Below, in pieces: positions 18,017-28,162 of a stretch of DNA of 64,000 nt; the stretch's first letter is position 1; the number at the start of each line of letters is the position of its first letter. A program made the translations under genes and the position numbers. The stretch comes from 40CM-2-70-7 sp035631315 (GTDB lineage: Bacteria; Gemmatimonadota; Gemmatimonadetes; Gemmatimonadales; GWC2-71-9), in NCBI GenBank assembly GCA_035631315.1, contig DASQIZ010000107.1:1-64000 (forward strand), written 5' to 3'. The notes below the pieces were generated by a model. That model made no database searches, was not told the origin of the DNA, and was given only the letters and a program-made list of their open reading frames with translations.

Positions 18017-19315
18017 ATGGCCACCTCTACCCCCCGCCCACTCACCAGCGACCTCGCTGCCTGCTGCTGGATCCCCCAGTTCGCCCTGCACTGCGAGGAA
18101 GCCCGCCATCCCGGGTTCACCACCGGGCCCTCGGCCGTCCTGTCTCCTGACGATGCCCGCAAAGTCTGGCAGGTCTCGCGGCACGCACGCCGGGTGGGCG
18201 TGCGCTCCGGCATGACGGTGAGCCAGGCGATCGGCCTCGCCCCCACGCTCAAGCTCTGCGAAGCCGACCCCGTCCACTACGACGAACGCTTCTCAGGCCT
18301 ACTCGCTGCGCTCACCGACGTCAGTCCCGTCGTCGAGCCCGCGGAGCTGGGGCGGGTGTTCGTGGGACTGGATGGGCTGGAAGGGATTCATGGAAACGTT
18401 GAGAGACAGATCGAAGCCATACAGTGTGGAGTGCGGAATGCGGAATGCGGAGTCGAAATAGCAAACTCGTCTCTCAATTCCGCACTCGACACTCCGCACT
18501 CCGCACTTGGTGTCCGTATCGGCGTCGCCCGCGGAAAGTTCATCGCCTGGGTCGCCGCGTCCCGCGCAAAGCCGGGATCGTTCGTCATTGTCAGGCAGGG
18601 AACGGAGCGGGCATTTCTCGACGCCCAGCAGCTCGCCGTGCTTCCGCTCGACACCGACACGCACCGCCGGCTCCTCCGCTTGGGTCTCTCGACCCTGCGC
18701 GACCTCTCTGCGCTTCCGGAAGAAGCGGTCACATCTCAGTTCGGCGACGCCGGACGCAAACTCTGGCGTCTCGCGGCAGGAAAAGTCGTCGAGCCGGTGG
18801 TGGGGCGACGGGTGCCGGAGCCCATCGTCCAGTCTCTCACCTTCTACACGCCGGTGGCGGAGCGGGAATTCCTCGTTCAGGCCTTCTCGCGCGTTCTCAC
18901 TCTCGCCCTCGCCCATCCCCGTCGCACTGGATGGCGAGTCCGGGAGCTCCGCGCCGAAGCGAAGATCGAGCATGGCGCTTCCTGGCTCGCCACATTCACC
19001 CTGAAAGACCCCACCGCCACCCTCGACCGGCTCCTGGCGCTCCTTCGTACTCGGATCGAGCAAGCACCACTCACCGGGGCCGTCGAGAAGCTCACGATCC
19101 TGCTCACCGACTTCGCGCCCGGCACCACCGAGCTGCAGCTCTTCGCCCGCGATGCGGGCGCGGAAGCCCGCGCCCGCCGCCGGGACGCCCTGCGCACCGC
19201 CGCCCACGAAATCCGCCTCCGGTTCCGCCGTCCCTTCCTTCATCACGTCATCGAGGTGCAACCATGGTCAAGACTGCCAGAACGCCGCTACGCCCTGATC
19301 GACTTCGAGCCCTGA
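18017..19315 (+). CDS. imuB: ImuB-type catalytically inactive Y-family DNA polymerase
   Basis: A 432-residue Y-family polymerase relative that acts as a scaffold linking DnaE2 to the replication clamp in mutagenic translesion synthesis. The first palm motif, which carries the metal-binding Asp in active DinB enzymes, reads CCWIPQFALHCEEA without the acidic residue, as in ImuB. The conserved GMTVSQAIGLAPTL and LDGLEGIHG segments follow, then a little-finger-like C-terminal half. The short peptide CGVRNAECGV...HSALG at about residues 136-164 is foreign to the family; it is encoded by a palindromic repeat inserted in frame. The stop lies inside the next gene (52-nt overlap). No imuA/sulA-like gene is present in the window. 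Confidence 0.88.
   Translation: MATSTPRPLTSDLAACCWIPQFALHCEEARHPGFTTGPSAVLSPDDARKVWQVSRHARRVGVRSGMTVSQAIGLAPTLKLCEADPVHYDERFSGLLAALTDVSPVVEPAELGRVFVGLDGLEGIHGNVERQIEAIQCGVRNAECGVEIANSSLNSALDTPHSALGVRIGVARGKFIAWVAASRAKPGSFVIVRQGTERAFLDAQQLAVLPLDTDTHRRLLRLGLSTLRDLSALPEEAVTSQFGDAGRKLWRLAAGKVVEPVVGRRVPEPIVQSLTFYTPVAEREFLVQAFSRVLTLALAHPRRTGWRVRELRAEAKIEHGASWLATFTLKDPTATLDRLLALLRTRIEQAPLTGAVEKLTILLTDFAPGTTELQLFARDAGAEARARRRDALRTAAHEIRLRFRRPFLHHVIEVQPWSRLPERRYALIDFEP
18423..18507 (+). repeat. Palindromic short-period element inserted in frame in imuB
   Basis: Left arm of GCGGAAT/GCGGAGT units (18423-18453) and right arm of the complementary units (18477-18507) with a 23-nt loop; 25 of about 31 arm positions pair. 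The translated frame reads through without a stop and gives a CGVRNAECGV ... SALDTPHSAL peptide almost identical to that in dnaE2. Confidence 0.85.
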
Positions 19316-19548
19316 ATCTCCCGGCCAAAGTGGCCGTGACCACCGATGCGGCAGGCCGGCCAACGATCGTCCACCGGGAAGAAGGAGACCTTCAGGTGGA
19401 AGAGATCCGCGAGATCTGGCGCATCGACGACGAGTGGTGGCGCTCGCCCATCATCCGCTGCTACGCGGACGTCGTCCTGTCAGGTGGGAAACGCGTGATC
19501 CTCTATCAGGACCTGGTCTCCCTCGACTGGTGGATCCAACGCCCCTGA
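19264..19548 (+). CDS. DUF6504-like mutasome-associated small protein
   Basis: A 94-residue protein in another frame over the end of imuB, starting at the ATG at 19264. The core VEEIREIWRIDDEWWRSPIIRCY...GGKRVILYQDL.SLDWWIQ is the pattern of the small proteins (DUF6504) found next to imuB and dnaE2. It has four Trp in the C-terminal half and no signal peptide. It ends directly before the dnaE2 ATG (TGAATG), so the three genes are translationally coupled. The role is unknown; a structural part of the ImuB/DnaE2 complex is the obvious guess. Confidence 0.8.
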   Translation: MVKTARTPLRPDRLRALNLPAKVAVTTDAAGRPTIVHREEGDLQVEEIREIWRIDDEWWRSPIIRCYADVVLSGGKRVILYQDLVSLDWWIQRP

Positions 19549-22500
19549 ATGCCAAGCTATGTCGAGCTGCATTGTCACTCCGGGTTCTCGTTCCTGGATG
19601 GTGCGTCGTCCCCCGAAGAGCTGGTGCTCGAGGCGACGCACCTGGGCTATCCCGCCATGGCGCTCACCGACCACCATGGCCTCTACGGCTCGATGGCCTT
19701 TGCCCAGGCGGCAAAACGTCTGGGTCTGCAGGCCATCACCGGCGCCGAAGTCACCCTCGACTCCGGTGCCCACCTCACCCTGCTCGCGGAATCGGCCACC
19801 GGATATGCCAACCTCTGCCGCCTGATCACCACCGCCCATCTGGGGTCGCCGGACCGGCACGATCCCCGGCTTCCGTTCGCGAGTCTGGTCGAACGCCATG
19901 AAGGCTTGATTGTCCTTTCCGGATGCAGAAATGGCCTGTTCGACCAGAAAGGCCCATCGGCCTCTCAGTGCCGCGACATTTTCGGTCAAGAGAATTTTTT
20001 CGTCGAGCTGCAGCGGAACAGCGTCCGGGGAGACCGGGGGCGGACCCAGGCACTCGCGGCACTCGCCGAATCGGTCGGTTTACCGGTAGTGGCGACGCGC
20101 GACGTGCACTACCACAACGTTTCGCGCTACCGGCTCCACGATTGTCTCGTGGCGATCAAGAACCGCACGAGCCTGGATGGCGCCCATGTCGCCCGCCGGC
20201 CGAATAACGACTTCCATCTGCGACCCCCCGCGGAAGTCGCCGCTCTCTTTCCCGATCTTCCGAGGGCGATCGACAACACCCGGATCATCGCAGAGCGCTG
20301 CGCTGCCTTCGACTTGACCCGCGACCTCGGGTACACCTTCCCCAATTTCCGCGGAGCCGATAAAACCCCCGCGCCGCAAGGCTTAGCCGAGTTCTGCCGG
20401 GCCCGTCTCGAGGAGCGGTATCCGCCCGGCTCGACCTGGCGCCCAGATGCCGAGAAGCGTCTCGTGGAAGAGCTGCGGCTCATCGAGCATCACAAGCTCA
20501 GCGGGTTTTTTCTGGTCTATCACGATCTCTTCGATCTGGCCCGGGAAGTCGGCGCCGATGTCCGCAACGGCACGCGCCGGGCCACCTCGGGCCTGCTCCC
20601 GGGCCGGGGCCGCGGCTCCTCCGTGTCATCGATCGTCTGCTACTTCCTCGGCCTCTCCCACGTTGACCCGATCGCGAACAACCTCTTTCTGGGTCGATTC
20701 CTGAACGAAACCCTGGCCTCCGTTCCCGACATCGATCTCGACTTCCCCAGAGAAATTCGCGAAGAGCTTTTTCGGCGCGTCTACGCCCGGTATGGCGCCG
20801 AGCATGTCGGACTCGTCTGCTCGTATCCCACGTACCGGACGCGGTCCGCGGTCCGCGAGATCGGCATGGCCCTCGATCTCCCGCCGGGAGAAATCGAGCT
20901 GGTGGCAAAGCTCGCCGACCGGCACCTGGGTGGGTTGTCCGAGGAGCTGGAGCAGCTGCCCGGTTTTGCGGGCCGCTCGAGCGCGCCTCTCTGGAAGGAG
21001 CTGTGCGAGCTCTCCGAGGAAATCCGGGGATTGCCGAGGCACATCTCGCAGCACGTGGGCGGGATGGTCATCTCCTCGAGACCTCTGGTCGAGATCGTGC
21101 CGCTCGAGCTTTCCGCCATGCCCGACCGTGTGATCTGTCAGTGGGACAAGGACTCCTGCGATGACGCCCGATTCATCAAGATCGACTTCCTGGCGCTCGG
21201 CATGCTCTCCCTGGTGGAAGAGTGCGTCGAGCTGATCGCGGAGCGCCGCGGCGCTCCACCCGATCTTTCGCGGATCGACTTCAACGACCAGAAGGTCTAC
21301 GACCAGATCTGCGCCGGAGACACGGTGGGGATGTTCCAGATCGAGAGCCGGGCGCAGATCCAGATGATCCGGCGCACCCGCCCCCGGTCACTCGAAGATC
21401 TGGCCGTCGAGGTCGCGCTGGTGAGGCCGGGCCCGGTGGTGGGTGGAGCCGTGAACCCGTATGTGCGGCGACGGGAAGCTCGCAGGAAAGCCATGCAGGC
21501 GGGACGAACGTACGAGCCTCCGCTCGACCATCCCCTGCTGAAGGAAGCGCTCACCGAAACGCTGGGCGTGATTCTCTACCAGGATCAGGTGCTGCAAGTC
21601 TGTCAGGCGCTGGCGGGGTTCACCGCCGGACAGGCGGAAGCATTGCGAAGGGCCATGAGCAGGAAGCGCAGCCGGGACTTGCTGATGGGATTTGGCGACG
21701 ACTTCCGGGCCGGAGCCGCGTCACGGGGAGTTCCACCCGAAGTTGCCGACAGGGTCTTCACGCAGGTGATCGCCTTCAGCGAGTTCGGGTTTCCCAAGTC
21801 GCACGCGGCGGCCTTCGGTCTCCTCGCCTATCAGTCCGCGTGGCTCCGGCACTACCACGCCACCGAGTACTACACGGCCATCTTCAACAACCAGCCGATG
21901 GGGTTCTACTCGCTCGATGCCCTCACCCATGACGCCCGCCATCACGGCATCACGATCCAGCTCCCCGACGTGAACCGGAGTGATGTCTGGTGCCGGCCCG
22001 AGGGGGAGAACGCCGTCCGGGTGGGACTGGGATTTGTCCGGGCCTGGAGCGAGGAAACGGCGCTCGGAGTGGTCGAAGAGCGGGAGCGCTGCGGACCCTA
22101 TCGCAGTCTGGCGGACTTCGTCAGGCGCTCGCCTACCGGGCTCAAACGCACCGCGGTCGAAAATTTGGTTTGGGTCGGCGGGTTCGACTCGTCCGGGCTC
22201 ACCCGCCGCGAATTACTCTGGCAAACCGGGCTCTGGCTCCCCCCGGAGACCGCGCGTCAGGGCCGGGCCCCCCGCCGCCAGCTCGAGCTGGCGCTCTCCC
22301 ACCCGCATGAGGGGCTCCGGTTCGGTGGGATGGTCGAGGTCGAGCGGATGCTCGCGGAGTACGGGACCCTGGGCTTTGCGCCGAGTGGTCATCCGATGGG
22401 ATTGCTGCGACAGAGTCTGCCTACGTCAATCATTCCGGGGGACCAGCTGGTGAAGCATGAGACCCTAGAAACCGTCGAGGTCGCCGGGCTCGTCGTGGCC

Positions 22501-22824
22501 CGTCAACGCCCCGGCACCGCCAAAGGCTTCGTCTTCATTCTACTCGAGGACGAGACCGGGATGGTGAACGTGATCGTGCGGCCGGATGTGTTCGAGAAAT
22601 ACAGAGCCGTCGTCAGGGGAGAACCGATGCTCTGGATCCGGGGAGAGCTCGCGAAAGACGACGGTACGCTCAACATCCTCGCCGAGGAGATCGCTGTGCT
22701 CGAGTGCGGAATGCGGAATGCGGAGTGCGAAGTAGGTCACTCCGCACTCCGCGCTCCACACTCCGCATTGGCTTTCTTGAAGACGATGCGCCGGGTCGCC
22801 CCGGACTCGAAAGACTGGGGCTAG
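19549..22824 (+). CDS. dnaE2: Error-prone DNA polymerase III alpha subunit DnaE2
   Basis: A 1091-residue C-family polymerase that copies damaged DNA in SOS-type mutagenesis. It starts with the PHP domain (YVELHCHSGFSFLDGASSPEEL, with metal-site His). The palm carries the catalytic Asp pair in PDIDLDFP (about residues 393-399) and the third Asp in FIKIDFLALGML (about 546). The fingers and helix-hairpin-helix region and an OB domain (VEVAGLVVARQRPGTAKGFVFILLEDETGMVNVI) follow. The short C-terminus after the OB fold, lacking the tau-binding tail, marks DnaE2 rather than DnaE1. Residues of about 1052-1074 (ECGMRNAECEV...PHSALAF) are encoded by an inserted palindromic repeat just before the conserved end LKTMRRVAPDSKDWG. 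The start abuts the previous stop. The stop shares CTAG with the convergent gene. Confidence 0.96.
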   Translation: MPSYVELHCHSGFSFLDGASSPEELVLEATHLGYPAMALTDHHGLYGSMAFAQAAKRLGLQAITGAEVTLDSGAHLTLLAESATGYANLCRLITTAHLGSPDRHDPRLPFASLVERHEGLIVLSGCRNGLFDQKGPSASQCRDIFGQENFFVELQRNSVRGDRGRTQALAALAESVGLPVVATRDVHYHNVSRYRLHDCLVAIKNRTSLDGAHVARRPNNDFHLRPPAEVAALFPDLPRAIDNTRIIAERCAAFDLTRDLGYTFPNFRGADKTPAPQGLAEFCRARLEERYPPGSTWRPDAEKRLVEELRLIEHHKLSGFFLVYHDLFDLAREVGADVRNGTRRATSGLLPGRGRGSSVSSIVCYFLGLSHVDPIANNLFLGRFLNETLASVPDIDLDFPREIREELFRRVYARYGAEHVGLVCSYPTYRTRSAVREIGMALDLPPGEIELVAKLADRHLGGLSEELEQLPGFAGRSSAPLWKELCELSEEIRGLPRHISQHVGGMVISSRPLVEIVPLELSAMPDRVICQWDKDSCDDARFIKIDFLALGMLSLVEECVELIAERRGAPPDLSRIDFNDQKVYDQICAGDTVGMFQIESRAQIQMIRRTRPRSLEDLAVEVALVRPGPVVGGAVNPYVRRREARRKAMQAGRTYEPPLDHPLLKEALTETLGVILYQDQVLQVCQALAGFTAGQAEALRRAMSRKRSRDLLMGFGDDFRAGAASRGVPPEVADRVFTQVIAFSEFGFPKSHAAAFGLLAYQSAWLRHYHATEYYTAIFNNQPMGFYSLDALTHDARHHGITIQLPDVNRSDVWCRPEGENAVRVGLGFVRAWSEETALGVVEERERCGPYRSLADFVRRSPTGLKRTAVENLVWVGGFDSSGLTRRELLWQTGLWLPPETARQGRAPRRQLELALSHPHEGLRFGGMVEVERMLAEYGTLGFAPSGHPMGLLRQSLPTSIIPGDQLVKHETLETVEVAGLVVARQRPGTAKGFVFILLEDETGMVNVIVRPDVFEKYRAVVRGEPMLWIRGELAKDDGTLNILAEEIAVLECGMRNAECEVGHSALRAPHSALAFLKTMRRVAPDSKDWG
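22703..22769 (+). repeat. Palindromic short-period element inserted in frame in dnaE2
   Basis: Left arm of GCGGAAT/GCGGAGT units (22703-22733) and complementary right arm (22738-22769) with a very short loop. It belongs to the same family, orientation and reading frame as the element in imuB, and lies between the OB domain and the C-terminal tail, a spot where an added loop should be tolerated. Confidence 0.85.
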
Positions 22825-23771
22825 TCGAGCCCGCGATCCCGCAACCGGATCACCTCATCGAGCGACGGCTTCCCGTAGCCTCGGTCGGCGACGCGGCGGA
22901 TAAAGGCCTTGGTAACGCCATGGTCCCTCGCCCGCCGCAGCTGGCTGAGTGAGAGGCTGTCATAGCCCGCCTCCTTCATGGACCGGACGTACGACGCATC
23001 CACGCCATGATCCCGGGAATCGACCAGCTCTTCAGGGTTCGACGGCGTGTACCCCGCTTCCTTCATCTCCGTGATGTAGTCTCCGTCCACCCCATGATCG
23101 CGGAGCCGCACCAGGTCCTCGGCGGCCAGCCTGGTGTAGCCGGCACTGTCGAGCGATTCGATGAACTCCGGGTCGACGCCATGATCCCGCATCTTCACCA
23201 GGCCCTCGGGGTCGCCGAGATGGTATCCCCGCGCTCCGATTTCCCGCACGTACTCGAGGTTGACGCCATGGGTGCCCATCCGGGCGAGATCACCGGACGA
23301 GGGCCGGTCATATCCCTGCTTCTTCAGCTCGTCCACGAGATCGAGCCCGACGCCCGACATGGTCATCGAGAATTGCTCCCACGCGGTCGGCGCATTGACT
23401 CCCCGCTTCGCCAGCTCGGCCACGAAATCCGGATTGGCGAGATAGGTGAAGTGCCCGGACCCCCGCCCGCCGTCGAACCAGCCTTCGCAATCGAGCGTCC
23501 CGGCGGACCGGACGATCTTGAAATGCACCGTGGCGCCCGAGCCGCCCATGTCGGCGGCGGAGAGGCCCACGAGCTCGCTCAGGGGAAGGTCATCCTGGCT
23601 GTTCCAGCTGTTTTCGTAGCGGCGCTCGCCGTAGCGGATGGTCAGCCGGACCACACCGGCATGCTCGCCGGGATCGATCAGCCATTGGCCGGTGGAGGGA
23701 ACAGTGCGCTGGGCCGCGACGGCCGAGAGCGCGGGAGCCACCAGTAGGGCGGCCAGGACCAGGGACCTCAT
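22821..23771 (-). CDS. Exported protein with tandem ~25-residue LRDHGVD repeats
   Basis: A 316-residue protein with a signal peptide (ending near AVAAQ). A beta-rich domain of about 110 residues (IRYGERRYENSWNSQDDLPL, HFKIVRSAGTLDCEGWFDGG) is followed by six to seven tandem units of about 24 residues. The consensus is LxxxGYxxxSxEDLVRLRDHGVDxxYIxxM, running from about residue 115 to the end. Similar repeats occur at the C-terminus of BlaR1-like peptidases and anti-sigma-related proteins of Gemmatimonadota and Acidobacteriota. The ATG at 23771 follows GGAG by 6 nt. It probably forms a helical protein-binding surface in the periplasm. Function unknown. Confidence 0.8.
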   Translation of the reverse strand: MRSLVLAALLVAPALSAVAAQRTVPSTGQWLIDPGEHAGVVRLTIRYGERRYENSWNSQDDLPLSELVGLSAADMGGSGATVHFKIVRSAGTLDCEGWFDGGRGSGHFTYLANPDFVAELAKRGVNAPTAWEQFSMTMSGVGLDLVDELKKQGYDRPSSGDLARMGTHGVNLEYVREIGARGYHLGDPEGLVKMRDHGVDPEFIESLDSAGYTRLAAEDLVRLRDHGVDGDYITEMKEAGYTPSNPEELVDSRDHGVDASYVRSMKEAGYDSLSLSQLRRARDHGVTKAFIRRVADRGYGKPSLDEVIRLRDRGLD

Positions 23772-23831
23772 AACGAGCTCCAAAAGGGAGGATTCGGAGA
23801 TTGGATAGCGAGGGGGTTGGGAGGGTTGTAG

Positions 23832-23852
23832 CCCCGGGGCATGGCCCCGGGG
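23832..23852 (-). terminator. GC-rich hairpin after the beta-helix gene
   Basis: CCCCGGGGC (23832-23840) and GCCCCGGGG (23844-23852) pair perfectly around a 3-nt loop, 10 nt past the stop of the leftward gene. No T-tract follows. Confidence 0.45.
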
Positions 23853-23861
23853 TCGGGAGGG

Positions 23862-25799
23862 TCAGTGGGGCCCGGGAGATCCAGACGAAGTCTCAATCCC
23901 TCGGACGATATCCAGCCGAAGCTCCGTCCACCCATCTACCTGGTAATACTGGACTTCGAGCTTGTGACGGCCGCCGTGGATCACGGCGTGGTCCACCACT
24001 GATTCGTGGGGCTTCCAGTCGTCGATGACGAGCTTGCCGTCGACCCAGACCCGAATGGCGTCATCCGAAATGGTGCGGATCGAGTACGCCCCGTGGTCGA
24101 GGTCGACCGAGCCTTTCGCGTCCAATGCCCATCGTTCTTGCGGAAGACTCTCGATCGCCGGGGCATACCACTCGTAGTCGAGCTTGGATTCCTGTCTGGT
24201 AAGCAAGGGCGCCCGAGCCATGAGAGCCTTGAAGGCTGCCGGCTTGGAGCGTGGGTCGGACGCGTCAGTCCAGACGAAGAACTTCGCGGCCCAGGTGATC
24301 GCTGGCGCGAATGCTGGAGACGAGTCGGTCGCCGGGACGGAGTCGGCCAGGTGCGGACCCCACTCATCCACCACGATCGCCGAGCGGTCGCGCTGTGAAG
24401 AAGGAGTCCGGGGGATGACGGTGTCGTCGAGTGGTGGAGGCCCCCACCGCTTGAATCCAGGGGGAAGGGTGTCGTCCGGTTGGCGGGACGAAGAACGATT
24501 GTCATCGATCCGGAAATGGGCGGTGTCCTTCAGCACCAGCGCGGAATCCGAATCCCAGGCGTTCCCGATGATCTGCACGGAGTCGCTGGAACGGATCCGG
24601 AACGCAACCCGCACCGGCAGTACGACGTTGGAATCGAGGACGGCACCGGCGCTCCGGATGTCTCGATGTTTGGGGTACCCCCAATCCGAGGGCACCACCG
24701 AGTCGGCCCACAGCCACACGGCCGTCGTGTCTCCCCGGAAATCGTTCCCCGCGACGCGATTGTGCTGTCCGTGCTCGATGGCGATTCCGGTGCGGTTCCC
24801 CGCGAATGCGTTGCCGAGGATCCGCGTGTCGTAGCTGTACCCGCCCCAGATCCCATAGTCGTTTCCGACCATCGAATTGTGCACGATGGTGTTCCGGCTG
24901 AAGGTGACTTCGATGCCGTTCGCCGCGGCATAGCTGAAGTCATTCCCATAGATCAGGTTGTCGTTGCAGCCGCCCGTCCCGGAGTCCATCGTGCTCTGGC
25001 CGGCCCAGAGAAAGAGCCCGTCTCCGCCGTGCGTCACGGAGTTATAGGCGATGACGTTCCGGGAGCTCTGCTCGAACAGGAGCAGCCCCGCGGAATCCTG
25101 CCCACGGTGATAGTGCTTGTCGGAGTACCCGCGGATGTCGTAGTCCAGCCGGTTGTGCTGGATGTTGTTATCGCTCGACCGGTAGAGCCCGATCCCGAGA
25201 CCGGAATTGAACGAGAAGTCGTTGTCCCAGATCCGGAGGCGCTCCGACCGGACCGCCATCAGGCCGTTCATTCCACCTTCACCCGTCACGTTGGCGATGT
25301 CACCCGAATCCACGCTCTCGAGGTAAATCCCGGACCCGTACCGGAGCCACTCGTTGTGCTCGTTGTGATGGAAAGAGAGCCAGTCGACCAGGCTTTCGTG
25401 GTCGACGGTCGAGAAGAGCCGGGGCTTCCACGTCCGGGATACGTCGAGGCTGTCGAGAAACAGCCCCTGCGTGTGCGTCGCCATCACGCCGACCCGGTAC
25501 CCGTGGACGCCCAAGCCGACGATGCGAACGCCGCGCCCCCCCGCGACGCGCACGGCGACTCCCTGGTACCGGTCGGGAAGTGTGCTGTCCGATGCGCCGA
25601 CCAGTGTGACGCCGCGGGCATCGACGGTGATGTCGTCTCCGCGGATGACGATGGCGGCCTGCGTCAGGGGCGCCGGTGCCTTCACGTGCCAGGTGCCGGG
25701 GGTCAGTCGAACCGAATGGGTGATGACCAGACCCGCCACCGGCGTCACCGTCTGGCCGGCCAGCGGCGCCGCCCACAGCAACACCATCCCCAAACGCAC
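23862..25799 (-). CDS. Secreted right-handed beta-helix protein with C-terminal PA14-like domain
   Basis: A protein of about 645 residues. After a signal peptide (RLGMVLLWAAPLAGQ) comes a NosD-like parallel beta-helix built from Asn-rich coils (GIGLYRSSDNNIQHNRLDYD, SRNVIAYNSVTHGGDGLFLW, TRILGNAFAGNRTGIAIEHG) over about residues 40-420. A linker rich in Pro/Asp/Ser follows, then a PA14-like beta-sandwich (SIRTISDDAIRVWVDGKLVIDDW, HKLEVQYYQVDGWTELRL). Beta-helix proteins of this type bind or cleave polysaccharides, and PA14 domains bind glycans. The GTG at 25799 is chosen because it places the signal peptide at the N-terminus; a TTG at 25868 would overlap the upstream gene and hide it. No catalytic residues were identified. 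Confidence 0.8.
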   Translation of the reverse strand: MRLGMVLLWAAPLAGQTVTPVAGLVITHSVRLTPGTWHVKAPAPLTQAAIVIRGDDITVDARGVTLVGASDSTLPDRYQGVAVRVAGGRGVRIVGLGVHGYRVGVMATHTQGLFLDSLDVSRTWKPRLFSTVDHESLVDWLSFHHNEHNEWLRYGSGIYLESVDSGDIANVTGEGGMNGLMAVRSERLRIWDNDFSFNSGLGIGLYRSSDNNIQHNRLDYDIRGYSDKHYHRGQDSAGLLLFEQSSRNVIAYNSVTHGGDGLFLWAGQSTMDSGTGGCNDNLIYGNDFSYAAANGIEVTFSRNTIVHNSMVGNDYGIWGGYSYDTRILGNAFAGNRTGIAIEHGQHNRVAGNDFRGDTTAVWLWADSVVPSDWGYPKHRDIRSAGAVLDSNVVLPVRVAFRIRSSDSVQIIGNAWDSDSALVLKDTAHFRIDDNRSSSRQPDDTLPPGFKRWGPPPLDDTVIPRTPSSQRDRSAIVVDEWGPHLADSVPATDSSPAFAPAITWAAKFFVWTDASDPRSKPAAFKALMARAPLLTRQESKLDYEWYAPAIESLPQERWALDAKGSVDLDHGAYSIRTISDDAIRVWVDGKLVIDDWKPHESVVDHAVIHGGRHKLEVQYYQVDGWTELRLDIVRGIETSSGSPGPH

Positions 25800-25858
25800 G
25801 AGGGCCCCGCGGGTGACAGCTCCCCCGCGAGGCCCCACTGGTACCAGCCGGTCAGGTC

Positions 25859-26107
25859 CTACTCCCAATCCCGCCGAGCTCCCTTCTTCGGACGGAATTC
25901 GTCGTCTTCATCGTCGTCGAATTCGTCGTCCAGATCGTCGTAGTCGTCCAGGTCGTCCCCATCCTCGTCATCACCATCTTCTTCGTCCAGCTCGTCGTCG
26001 AAGTCTTCGTCGAGATCCTTATCTTCTTCGAAGTCCTCGAAATCGTCGTCGATGTCGTCGCTGCGACGCTTGAGCGACACATCCACCGACGTTGCCACGG
26101 ACAGCAT
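25859..26107 (-). CDS. Small highly acidic protein
   Basis: An 82-residue protein whose middle 50 residues are almost only Asp and Glu with a few Phe, Leu and Tyr spaced at intervals (DDFEDFEED, DEDFDDELDEED), closed by a basic end (FRPKKGARRDWE). It was chosen to start at the ATG at 26107, with a GGGG stretch upstream; a GTG 6 nt earlier is possible. It lies 44 nt after the stop of typA in the same direction and is probably cotranscribed. The composition resembles RNA-polymerase delta-type tails or ribosome-associated acidic tails, but no folded domain is visible and low complexity makes homology uncertain. Confidence 0.6.
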   Translation of the reverse strand: MLSVATSVDVSLKRRSDDIDDDFEDFEEDKDLDEDFDDELDEEDGDDEDGDDLDDYDDLDDEFDDDEDDEFRPKKGARRDWE

Positions 26108-26151
26108 TTCCACCCCCGGCTGAGTGTTGGTTGTTGGACGTTGAACGAGTG

Positions 26152-27999
<1,848 letters not shown>

Positions 28000-28040
28000 G
28001 GAATTGCGTCCTGAATACGGGGCCAGGTTTCGAGGGGGGC

Positions 28041-28070
28041 AGTATAGTGGGGAGCCCCTCAGAAAAACAA
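28041..28070 (-). promoter_or_regulatory. Sigma-70-type promoter for typA
   Basis: On the minus strand TTGTTT (28065-28070) and TATACT (28041-28046) are separated by 18 nt, and transcription would begin about 35 nt before the typA start. Confidence 0.5.
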
Positions 28071-28162
28071 GCGCCCTCCTCACAGAGTCCCCACAGGAAC
28101 TGCCTACCGGACCCGCCGTACCCTCGGCAAGTTCGCAAATCCCTTCACTTGTTGAGGCACCG

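Noticed and set aside
24480..25943. 487-codon plus-strand frame opposite the beta-helix gene
   Set aside because: Composition is that of an antisense shadow; the minus strand codes for a recognisable beta-helix/PA14 protein.
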